Part shown: piece by piece, positions 12,641-21,399 of the stretch
How positions within the stretch are numbered: position 1 is the stretch's first letter
Layout: every line of letters starts with the position of its first letter
Translations under genes and position numbers: made by a program
Notes under the pieces: generated by a model
Told to the model about the DNA's origin: nothing
What the model saw: only the letters and a program-made list of their open reading frames with translations
Database searches by the model: none
Assembly: GCA_028752905.1 (NCBI GenBank)
Contig: JAQNBH010000005.1
Span: forward strand, 4,871,312-4,935,311
Reading direction: 5' to 3'
Source of the DNA: Cladorhizidae sp. MBARI D1340-BT2
Taxonomy: Eukaryota; Porifera; Demospongiae; Poecilosclerida; Cladorhizidae
Length of the DNA stretch: 64,000 nucleotides

Positions 12641-12697
12641 TATATAATTTAAAAATTAATAAAGTGCACTTATTTATAGAACCGCCTCCCCTCAAGT

Positions 12698-13300
12698 TCA
12701 AATGTTCAAGTGATGACTAGGGAAATGGCTCGTCCCCAACCCTGATGGTGGCAAAGATCCCATTAATGAGGCTGCATTCCCACGCTGCACCGCCATAGAA
12801 ATCCGTTGAAGAAGATGTTGATGGGAGTTCTCTTCGTAAGTCACTGACCTCAGGCGGCATCCCAACTCCCTGAAGAATGCCTTTGCTTGAGTCCCAAAGG
12901 ATCCACAAGTCTGAAAATCTATATTACTTGAGAAGGTGGTCATAGGCTGGGAGATGACTGGAAGAGAAACAGGGAGCAGAGCGGAGAATGTGCATCATCT
13001 TAGGGATTGCAAATGAGTGACGCAACAATGTGATAGCATCATGTGATTGCAAATGACAAAGTCTATCACCCATCAACTGCAGCAGCTCTATCTTCTCCCT
13101 TACACATGCATCCACTGATTGTAACCCTCCAATAGGAGAGCCCAAGAGATTGGCATTCTCTGGGTTAATGATGCTAACTCCTGGAAGAGCAATGAGGACG
13201 ATCCCGCGAGAGGTGGGATCCTTACAGATCAATTCTGCCTTTCCTCTGTTTAGCTCAAGGCCCAGAGCACCTGCTTCAACCTCAATGGTCTGGGGCATTT
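12698..13300 (-). mobile_element. Fragment of a second, different non-LTR retrotransposon RT, minus strand
   Basis: Two overlapping minus-strand frames encode the thumb/C-terminal part of a reverse transcriptase. The first has LGLELNRGKAELI, LLGSPIGG, and a block HDAITLLRHSFAIPKMMHIL followed by RSAPC. The second (12698-12943) ends with HLLQRISMAVQRGNAASLMG. This pattern is known to me from a LINE family common in invertebrates and differs from the elements at 9830 and 61560. The palm with the YxDD box is missing, so it is a 5'-truncated copy with one frameshift near 12930. Confidence 0.65.
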
Positions 13301-14010
13301 GATCACATTAAAGAGGTCAAATGTCAAGTCTTTTCTTGTTTAATTTGTTCTTCATCAATTTCGGCTGTAAAAACCCACAGCGAGGAAGAGGAACCGTGGT
13401 GGGATTCGGTGGGATGCGAACGTAGGCTAGAAGCTCTAGCCTTCTGCGAGAGACTCGCGAGAGCTTGTGGTAGCTAGCTTGCGTGCAAACTTCATCCTGG
13501 AACTCGTGAACCGGATGTGGCAAACAAACAATGACCTCAGACTGATGCTCTAGCCTTCTCAGCGCTGAAGGCTAGAGCTCAACACCTAGTCGAAACGGCG
13601 AGAGAGTAAGTTGTTGTCATTGTAATAAGAAGGGGAAAAAAGAAAAAAATAACACCACCGCTAGTCAACTTGTTTTTGTTTTGTTATGTTTACGTACGCT
13701 TATAGGACCCAAACCCCTCCCCAGGCTAAACCCCTCCCCCAGGCTGGCGGTGGGTGGGTCCCGATAATCCCCACGTGGCAGTAAAAAATAAAAAAAAGCC
13801 AATCGAACGCGCATGAACATACTTGGATCCCTTGTTTTTTTTAGGTAGAGAAATATACCAAAGGATCCTCCTCTCATTGTTATATGACTGCGTGCTGAAG
13901 TGAAAACACACATATCTCATTGCAACCTTGTGGAGTGGTTGGTGTGAGAGAACTTGGCGGCATTGTTCCCACAGACGCAGCACCTTCCTGGTGTGTCGTG
14001 ATTGTGCGTG
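13300..14010. other. Non-coding region with tail-module fragments; upstream region of next gene
   Basis: Pieces of the dispersed module occur at 13405-13470 and 13540-13605 (GAAGGCTAGAGC, CTAGTCGAAACGGCGAGAGAG). A direct repeat of a CCCCTCCCCAGGCT type occurs near 13715-13745. No gene was recognised; the last part must hold the promoter of the gene starting at 14032. Confidence 0.5.
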
Positions 14011-14014
14011 CGGG

Positions 14015-14035
14015 ATGAAAGGAAGAGGAGAATGA
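14015..14035 (+). promoter_or_regulatory. Short upstream ORF whose stop overlaps the main start (ATGA)
   Basis: ATG at 14015 opens a six-codon frame ending in TGA at 14033-14035. This stop overlaps the inferred main start ATG at 14032-14034 in the four bases ATGA. If the mRNA begins upstream, this arrangement would favour termination-reinitiation control. The transcript start is not known, so the role is inference. Confidence 0.35.
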
Positions 14036-16590
14036 GGACGTCCCAGTATGTGTCTGCCAAGGATGCCTCGCTCGCTCCGGGTATGTGCATTAATGACTAA
14101 TTATAGTTTTGCAAAACTCGGCTGATGTTTGGCCTGTTGGATGGGTTATGGTCAATAGCCTACAAGAGACATGTTATTACCCGATGGCTAGGGCGGATCT
14201 AGCTGCTCCAGTCAGTACTCCAGTCAGATAGCTGGCTAATTGTTGAGTTGTACCTTATTACATGTCTGACCTGTTTTTTTACACAGCTGCACCAGTACTT
14301 GGTGCTAGACTGACAGCACAATATATTTTTTTCTTGTTTTTTTTTTTTGGTGTTCACTTAATGTATAGTCATCTTCATTGTCGCTGTAAAGCCATAATTA
14401 TTATTATATTATTATTATTACATTATTATTATTACAAAACATCACTTGCCAACGTCTGACTTAGTGTCGACTTAAAAATAAATGTGTTGGCTAATCAATG
14501 CAATCCAGTAGTAAATTTCCCATCAGCTCTTTTCCTTATGATGTAGCAGATCAGTGTCAAGGAGTAGCCTTACTTGTCGTCATTGCTTCCAGGAGCCTGG
14601 ATGTCTTGTTTGGTGTAGGCTAAAGGCAGTTGTTCAATCCACTGTGACAGCTCTAGTTGGACCTGTGCTGTAAAACTATTACACACTAGATTAATGGGTT
14701 GAGGCAAGTTGAAATAGGTTCACAAAACATAGACGGGGACACACACTGGATCAACGTCACATTGGTTGATGCTGGTTGAATCCGTAGCTCTATGGGGACA
14801 CATACTGGAACATTGTACTGGGTTAAGAAGGTTGAAGTAAGTTAAATAACACAATATGGGGTCACACACTGGACCAACATACACTGGGTGGCAGGTAACG
14901 CAATGGGGTCACACACTGGACCAACATACACTGAGTCGCAGGTAACGCAATGGGGTCACACACTGGACCAACATACACTGGGTGGCAGGTTGAAGTTTAT
15001 TACGATAGGACTTAAGATTGTCACTTGCTTCATGGACATATGTGCTTATTGGGTGACATAATCACAACTTGCACACTGACGTAAATAAGTTCATAATGAC
15101 CTATGAATAATTATTAATATTATTATTATTGTTGTTGTTTGTTGTTATTATTATGGTTATTATATTATTATGGTTATTTATTATGGTTATTATAGTTATT
15201 ATTATTATTATTATCATTATTATCATTATTAATTATTATTAATTATTATTAATTATTATTAATTATTATTACAGCTGTTGATCTCTGGGATCTTCCTATC
15301 CCAAGACTGTGCATAAAGAAGGTCAAAGTGAACTCGCACACCCTGCAGATGTTTCTGGAGAGAATTCGTAGGAGCCTTGACTTGAGTGATGACAGGCGTA
15401 TTCACAAGAAGAGTGTTTCTTCACTGACAATCTCTTTCCCCTTGAAGCTGTTGAATTCTTCCTTAGTGAAAGTGGCCACGCTGCAGGTGAACAAGCTGGA
15501 CAGAGATACGCTCAACTCATTTGCTTGTAAAGAAGCGGAGGCAGAGCATGTGGGAAGGATGCAGCGGAAGAAAGGTGTATTGCGTCTGGGGGTGAGTGTT
15601 GGAGTAAGTGAGGCTGAGGTGCGTGAGTATGCATGAATATGGCTGCATGTGTGGGTGTGGTCAAGTGGCTTGTAGACCAATGCCTCGGCATTCAATCTAA
15701 TTATCTCTGTTCAGGTTCAAGGTTCATCCACACCATTGCCTGGTCGAGTACCTGGAGCAAACCAAAGCGGCCATGTCCCATTCTCTGGATTGGAAGACAG
15801 TTGTACTCTATTAAGACAATCAAAGCGAATTGGCTTCAAGCACTTGCCCAGGCTTATGGTACACTCGAGTAAAACCAAGTCAGTTCCTCCAGAATTCTTT
15901 GGTTCTGCAGCTATATCAGCGGCATCACCTTGTCTTCCTCCTCCCTCAACTACTAGTAGTAGTATTCCCAATATAGTGAGCTGTGGGGAGAAGAAGTTAA
16001 CGAAGAACGTGAGATTTGGGGAGAAGTTGACGAAGAACGTGAGATTTGGGGAGAAGTTGACGAAGAACGTGAGATTTGAGAAGTTGATGAAGAACGTGAG
16101 ATGTGCGGAGAAGTTGATGAAGAACGTGAGATGTGCGGAGAAGAAGTTGACGAAGAGACTGAAGAAGTTGGAGAGGCGAAAAAGGCGTTGGAAGGAAATG
16201 GAGCAGAGGAGCTCCAGCGAGGAAGATGTGAGAGGTGCTAGCATGTATCAATTAGGGTGCAAAGGTTTAATGAAGAAGGCGTCGACTTGTTTTGTGTGTT
16301 CGGCGGTTGAGGATGCGACTCCGTCCAGTTTTAACAGGACTGATGTTTCACTGTCTTCTCCAGTGGTTGCTATGGCATCTACGTTAGGGAGAATTGAGGG
16401 CGATGTGGAGCCTCTTATTGCAGCTACTCGCAAGGACGCTGTATCTGCGGAAGGGAAAGAAACAGTGAGGGATGGAGCTCAAGAGAAGGCAAGAACGATT
16501 GAGAAGGGAAAGAGATCAGGTGTGTTCATATTTAGCAAGATGGATATGATCTTAGGGTGTACAAATAGGTCAGCTGTTGGGTTCATTTAA
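14032..16590 (+). CDS. Unrecognised protein of about 413 aa with tandem KNVRF repeats
   Basis: Three exons with matching phases: 14032-14080 (donor GTATGT, phase 1), 15275-15591 (acceptor TTACAG, donor GTGAGT) and 15715-16590 (acceptor TGTTCAG, stop TAA). The start ATG at 14032 is the only in-frame one seen. The middle exon begins AVDLWDLPIPRLCIKKVKV and is rich in basic and hydrophobic residues. The last exon has a Ser/Pro-rich stretch, then five head-to-tail copies of about ten residues: three GEKLTKNVRF-like and two AEKLMKNVRC-like (16000-16140). These lead into a strongly basic, likely helical segment KKLTKRLKKLERRKRRWKEM. KNVRF fits the PP1-docking consensus [RK]-x(0,1)-[VI]-{P}-[FW]. 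No family was recognised. Nuclear localisation is likely from the basic run (inference). The first intron holds minisatellite and TTATTA-rich DNA. Confidence 0.6.
14862..14995. repeat. 47-bp tandem repeat in intron
   Basis: Three copies of a unit containing GGGGTCACACACTGGACCAA and CATACACTG, with degenerate relatives upstream from about 14730. It lies in the first intron of the 14032-16590 gene. Confidence 0.8.
15105..15270. repeat. AT-rich TTATTA/AATTATTATT simple repeat
   Basis: TTATTATTG and AATTATTATT units run up to the splice acceptor at 15273-15274. Here the repeat supplies an AT-rich, not C-rich, run before the AG. Confidence 0.9.
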
Positions 16591-16602
16591 TACTACATCT
16601 AA

Positions 16603-17044
16603 AGGCTGGTTCACAATACCTTTTTTCTGCTGCGTTCGCGTCCCTCAAGCGTTCTCAAAAGTAGCGTTCTACCGCGTCCTCATGGTCCACAATGTTGTTC
16701 CAAGACGCACGTTGTGGATGGAATTCCGACCTCTTTATTGAAGATGGCGAATACTTGGGAATCCGACTTCGACGACAGCTCTGAGAGCGATGATGATTAC
16801 GAGGAGCACATCCATTGCTTAGAAACTCCGCTTAGTGTAGCTTTCTAAATAATGCGCAGGTTGACATAGTCACATGCGATGAAGAAGCAATCTGATTGGC
16901 TGGACGGATGAGGACGCTTCACACCTGGATGCAAAAATAGAACTCGAGTTCTAAAACTAGAACGCGTACAGACGTGCACGGTTCACAAGACGCTTGAGGA
17001 TGCGACGAGACGTTCGCTGTTTGTGGCATATTGTGAACCAGCCT
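16603..17044. mobile_element. Complete PIF/Harbinger-like MITE with 3-bp target duplication
   Basis: Terminal inverted repeats AGGCTGGTTCACAATA (start) and TATTGTGAACCAGCCT (end) match perfectly. TAA flanks both sides (16600-16602 and 17045-17047), as expected for the 3-bp TWA target duplication of PIF/Harbinger elements. Subterminal copies of AAGCGTTCTC / GACGCTTGAGG type are also inverted. An ATG at 16744 opens a 34-codon acidic frame (SDFDDSSESDDDYEEH) that stops at 16848. It looks like the remnant start of the parent element's gene. The element begins 12 bp after the stop codon of the previous gene. Confidence 0.82.
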
Positions 17045-17049
17045 TAAGC

Positions 17050-17550
17050 TGAGCACATGACCAACTATAGCCGCTTGAGGTTGGTGTTCACCAGCTTTTG
17101 CTGTCCAAGTTGTTATTGATAAATAATGTTTGCATGGGGTGAGATAAATAATGTTGGCATGGGGTGAGTATGTGATAGTGTGGTGTTCCTTGTTTGTTCA
17201 TATCATACCACAGTTTAGGGGGGCAGGGCTTTTTTAAAGTGTGGTTACGACTTTGCTGCTCCATAGGGCTAGGGCTAGGTAGATTCTGCACACTTCACTT
17301 GATTTATAGCTAAAAACTCTCTGTATGCTCTCTTGATAAAAAAAAACTGTGTTGCATAGCTATGACCATGCCAAAGTTACAGGCAGTCAAAGTTGGGGAT
17401 CTCAAAACCTTCATGCCTGGATTTTCTGCAGTTCTAGCTCTGATGTGAAAGTGCTAGACATTGGCTAGAGAAAGCCCTACTCTATAAAATGAGTGTTTTC
17501 ATTAGGCGTTAAAATGTAAGTACACGGTCAAGCTTGCTGGTTACGAGATT
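17050..17550. other. Spacer without recognisable gene
   Basis: Contains a short duplication (GCATGGGGTGAGATAAATAATG, partly repeated at 17130-17165) and a small GGGCTAGGGCTAGG run near 17267. No coding pattern was seen on either strand. Confidence 0.5.
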
Positions 17551-17551
17551 T

Positions 17552-17839
17552 TCAACCTTCACGCTTGACCACACTTCCTCTACCCAACTGAAGAAAACAG
17601 TTCCTCAATCTGTTGTGGTGTGAATTGAGAGCTGCTTTGCCGAGAGGAAATAGCCACTGGTGTTTTAGGTAGAACTCCTGGGAGGAGAGCAGTCTATGCA
17701 CATTGGTTGTCAGTGCACCTTGTGTAGATCCTTCTGCAAGTGCTGAACTAAGAACTCCCCCCATGGGAAGTTTCTCCCCTGTACCTACCCGTTGGTATTG
17801 CCTCAAAGATGGGACACTTTTGTGTCCGGTCACAGCCAT
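17552..17839 (-). pseudogene. C-terminal fragment of a tyrosine recombinase (Crypton/DUF3504-like)
   Basis: The minus-strand frame starts MAVTGHKSVPSLRQYQRV. This fits the end of phage-integrase-fold tyrosine recombinases: catalytic His in TGHKS and the nucleophilic Tyr about ten residues later in LRQYQRV, then EKLPMGGVLSSAL. Such enzymes move Crypton-type DNA transposons or DIRS/Ngaro elements. Everything upstream on this strand (17860-18420) is replaced by a tandem repeat, so the box with the catalytic Arg is missing. The minus-strand frames at 18538-18954 and 19093-19317 may be further remains, but I could not match them. Confidence 0.5.
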
Positions 17840-17859
17840 TGAGCATCAGCAAACCCACT

Positions 17860-18425
17860 TTTAGTAAAGATGCTTGCCCCTAAGCTTCTGCAGGTATGCT
17901 TTGTGTGGACCTTAGATTAGTAAGGATGCTTGCCCCTGAGCTTCTGCAGGTATGCTTTGTCTGGACCTTAGATTAGTAAGGATGCTTGCTCCTGAGCTTC
18001 TGCAGGTATGCTTTGTCTGGACCTTAGATTAGTAAGGATGCTTGCTCCTGAGCTTCTGCAGGTATGCTTTGTGTGGACCTTTAGATTAGTAAAGATGCTT
18101 GTCCCTGAGCTTCTGCAGGTATGCTTTGTATGGACCTTTAGATTAGAAGGATGCTTGCCCCTAAGCTTCTGCAGGTGTGCTTTGTGTGGACCTTAGATTA
18201 GTAAGGATGCTTGCTCCTGAGCTTCTGCAGGTATGCTTTGTGTGGACCTTTAGATTAGTAAAGATGCTTGTCCCTGAGCTTCTGCAGGTATGCTTTGTGT
18301 GGACCTTAGATTAGTAAGGATGCTTGCTCCTGAGCTTCTGCAGGTAGCTTTGTATGGACCTTAGATTAGTAAGGATGCTTGCCCCTGAGCTTCTGCAAGT
18401 ATGCTTTGTGTGGACCTTAGAAAAG
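17860..18425. repeat. 56-57-bp minisatellite
   Basis: About ten copies of a unit containing GTAAGGATGCTTGCYCCTGA, GCTTCTGCAGGTATGCTTTG and TGGACCTTAGATTA. Copies differ by a T insertion (CCTTTAG) and by Y changes. It cuts into the tyrosine-recombinase fragment immediately upstream on the minus strand. Confidence 0.93.
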
Positions 18426-19330
18426 GTCACAACTCTTGTAAGTCCTCATAAAAGGTTCCAAGCTTTTTTCCTCCCAACTGGCTCGTTACAAAAACAAGTT
18501 GAATCTTCAGGTTCAACGTGTTGTCTTGGTCTCTGCCCTAGTTCACATTGTGAGTGCAAGTGCTAGAGATACTTTTCAAAACTAGCCACTGGGCCTCTTG
18601 GATCCCCCTTAGCTTCTGGCTAGAAGCGTGGAGTTTGTGATCATTCTCTCTGTGATTCTTGGTCATCTTACCTTTGGCCTTGACAACATGCTTAACACCA
18701 GCGTCTGCATCTGTTCGTTGAACGCGTCTTTTGTCATGCTTGCAATGTTTTCGCTGCCTCATCAACAAAATTAAAACCAACCGTACATCGACTTGAACGT
18801 TATTGTACAACCAACCAGAAGGAGTCTTTCTTAACAGGTAAGATGACTCGTTCGTTTGAGGTCTGATGTTTCTAATGGTGGATAGTGTTCCACCTCTCTC
18901 AATCCCATGTCTTTGAGTTCTGACATTACAGCTTAAAGTCTTTATGGTCTGCACAAATCCACAGAATGCCAGGATGGTATTGGTACCTGTTCAAGCTCTG
19001 TCGGAAGTTGAGCATTTGTAGTGTTTTTCATCCAGAGTTCCTCGCTTCAAAATAAAAGTTTCCCAAGATTGAGGCTGGCTCGCTGCTGTTGCCTAGGTCA
19101 CTGCACAGCGTTGAAATGCCCTTTTCACTGAGAGGTATAAATTAAAGCGTTTTACAAGTTTTCTGTTAGCATTCTTTGTGCATTCCAAATCACCAGGCAA
19201 CAGCACAGCAAAGCGACGTTTCATGTCAGGCTGTGGCAAACTGGCTAGGCAGAGTGACACCATAATGTTTATATGGCTAACCAGAATTTTGCCAGCAGAG
19301 GGTACAGCTACAGTCAATCAAATCAGAAAC
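18425..19330. other. Decayed, unassigned sequence (possible transposon remains, minus strand)
   Basis: Minus-strand frames of 138 codons (18538-18954) and 74 codons (19093-19317) have ordinary codon-like composition but no family that I recognise. Their position fits the body of the tyrosine-recombinase element, but this is inference. Confidence 0.3.
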
Positions 19331-19339
19331 TACAATGAC

Positions 19340-19530
19340 CTTCAACTTGAAATTTACTCCCTCAATGTTTCAACTAGCCTTCCGGGAAGGGGGTTGGGGG
19401 GGGGAAGAGTTTTAACTCCCCCCCTTCCTCCCCTTCCCCTTCCGGAAGGCTAGAGCATCTAGTAACATCGAGAGAATAAATTTCAAGTTGACGATTGAGA
19501 GGGTCATTGAAATTTCGTTATGCCAACTCG
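19340..19530. repeat. Foldback element with tail module, copy 1
   Basis: The left arm (CAACTTGAAATTTACTCCCT, CAATGTTTCAACTAGCCTTC) is inverse to the right arm (GAAGGCTAGAGCATCTAGTA, GAATAAATTTCAAGTTGA). The centre is a G-tract followed by GAGTTTTAACTC and a C-rich run. The right part from about 19393 recurs nearly unchanged at 21044-21190. Confidence 0.75.
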
Positions 19531-19532
19531 GA

Positions 19533-20336
19533 GCTGTTGATCTTTGTGGCTCTGGCTCTCTCCTTGTCTGGTTGGCCAAGTGCCTCGCAACAGCTTCACT
19601 CAACTCCTCGAAGTTCTCCGGGTTGAGGTTCCGCATTTGCACCTCTAACCAGCGGGGCAAATGCTTCAGAGTTATCTCCATTAACATGGTCTCCCGGTCA
19701 GCGAGGGGGGATGCTTCCAACCACTGATGAAAGCTCTGGCGATGTCGTGCCAGCCATGTATCCGGCTGAGCCTGATCGAAAGGAGTCTCGAACATGCGCT
19801 TTCGAAATGTCTCGGTGGTTATCCGGTATTCACGAAGTAACACCTCCTTTACAGCCTGATACTCTGTTGAACTGCAGGCATAGCAACAGCAGTCAACCCC
19901 ACTCCTGATAAAGAGCGCCACGCAGGAAGGCGGTCCATTGTGGTCGAGGCCACCCTCCAGCAGTCGCTGTTGCCTCAAAAGCATCCAGGAAGGCCCCCAT
20001 GTCGTCGACACCTTCCTGGAACTTGTGTACTGTGAGTTTTGGGGTGCAGGGGGCCGGGCCTACCACTGGCCCTGGTGGTACTCGAGTCTCGGTCAGTAAC
20101 TGAATCAGCCTTTCCTGCTGTTCAGCCTGGCTCTGCATCAGCCGCTCCTGGATTTCGGCTTGCCTGTCCCGCTCCTCTGCTCTCCTCCGCTCCTCCTTCT
20201 CGACCCTCAGCTGGTCGATCTGGAGCAACTGGGACAGGAATTTCTCCATGGGGTCCACTGCTCCAAGAGAGGCCTCGGAAACTGTGCTTTGGACGCGGCG
20301 GGAGTCCCTCAGGGATCTCCTGTTCTCACTGCTCAT
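19533..20336 (-). pseudogene. Gmr1-like gag fragment with SCAN-like region
   Basis: The minus-strand reading starts at 20336 with MSSENRRSLRDSRRVQ. It passes a charged coiled coil (QLRVEKEERRRAEERDRQAE), then the block PKLTVHKFQEGVDD typical of retroelement capsid entry. It is shifted once near 19900-20000 and continues with YQAVKEVLLREYRIT, WLARHRQSFHQWLEA, LKHLPRWLEVQMR and FEELSEAVARHLANQ. The second part has the helix pattern of SCAN domains, which are thought to descend from the capsid C-terminal domain of Gmr1-like Ty3 elements. It breaks off at about 19533, where a foldback repeat begins, so the nucleocapsid is missing. It follows an LTR and primer-binding site at the expected spacing. 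Confidence 0.7.
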
Positions 20337-20520
20337 CCTTCACCCCACCTCCGCCAATAACAACGACAAAAAAACACACCCAATACCTCAACACTACAAG
20401 CTATTCAGGGTTGGTTTTTCAAGCCCCCTAGGCCGTGCCTGGGCTGTATCCCTGTTTCATCTAGCTAAGTTCCAACCTCCTCACTATCTATAGGCTGGTC
20501 CGGGATCTTCTATTATAGAA

Positions 20521-20539
20521 GATCCCACCGCTGCCACCA
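20521..20539 (-). other. Primer-binding site, tRNA-Leu type
   Basis: On the minus strand TGGTGGCAGCGGTGGGAT begins one base after the LTR end. It is complementary to the 3' end of eukaryotic tRNA-Leu of the AAG type (..ATCCCACCGCTGCCA plus CCA) over 18 bases, as I recall that tRNA. It marks the start of minus-strand DNA synthesis of the element. Confidence 0.7.
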
Positions 20540-20540
20540 A

Positions 20541-21037
20541 TGTCAGGGAAGGGAATACTCCTGTCCCTTGGTCTGGTGGAGGTGTTGTCCCAGCCACCAG
20601 ACCTCTGGTCTTTCCCTGTGACGCCTAGCTTTTTAGGGGGAGTGGCCGTGCACCATTCACTCACCTAGCTAGACCACTAATCTATCTTCATCAAGTACAG
20701 TATATGATAAAGAGGGTATAGCCAATCCTAGTCCAGCTCACGTTACTATCTAACAAACTCCTTATATATATTATTTTATACTACATATGTACATGACCTG
20801 TGGCTAATTTGATTGGTTAATAACTATAGGTTACATAGGCGCATAACCCACTCTTTTGAATAGGCTATCCTATACTTAGCTCGGGCTGTCCAATCCGAGT
20901 GTTCCATCTGTGTTCAATTCCTCCGTATATGTAATTGTATATGTAATTTGTGCTGTCTCGTGACTTTGTGGTGATGTGTTGAAGGGTTTTCCCCTTGTAG
21001 GCTTCAGTCAGGAATGATTGCTCTTGATTCCCTGACA
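20541..21037 (-). mobile_element. Long terminal repeat (497 bp) of the Gmr1-like element
   Basis: The ends are TGTCAGGGAA and TTCCCTGACA, a perfect 10-bp inverted pair of the TG..CA type. The primer-binding site adjoins the lower-coordinate end, so this is the 5' LTR of a minus-strand element. The outer side (21038 onward) is a run of about 25 G. No second LTR copy was found in the window. Confidence 0.8.
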
Positions 21038-21195
21038 GGGGGGGGGGGGGGGGGGGGGGGGGGAGGAGGAGTTTTAACTTCCCCCCCTTCCTCCCCTTCC
21101 CCTTCCGAAGGCTAGAGCATCTAGTAACATTGAAAGAATAAATTTCAAGTTGACGATTGAGAGGGTCATTGAAATTTCGTTATGCCAACTCAGTC
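21038..21195. repeat. G-tract and second copy of the foldback right arm
   Basis: After about 25 G, the sequence GAGTTTTAACTT..CCGAAGGCTAGAGCATC..ATGCCAACTC matches 19393-19530 with only a few changes (AACATTGAAAG instead of AACATCGAGAG). The two copies are direct repeats enclosing the LTR-gag fragment. A short CTTCTGGACACGC-type array follows at 21305-21365. Confidence 0.8.
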
Positions 21196-21399
21196 CATTG
21201 AGAGTTTACTTGACAACTTACTTGCCAGTACAAGAAATGCTGGGGGGGGGGGGGGGCTTTTCTGTTGTTTGTTCTTTTCTGTTATTTGTTCCAGCGTGCC
21301 TGACCCGCCTTCTAGACCCGCCTTCTGGACCCGCCTTCTGGACACGCCTTCTGGACACGCCTTCTACAGTTGGCAGGGACAGCCCTTTTGCTACATGCA

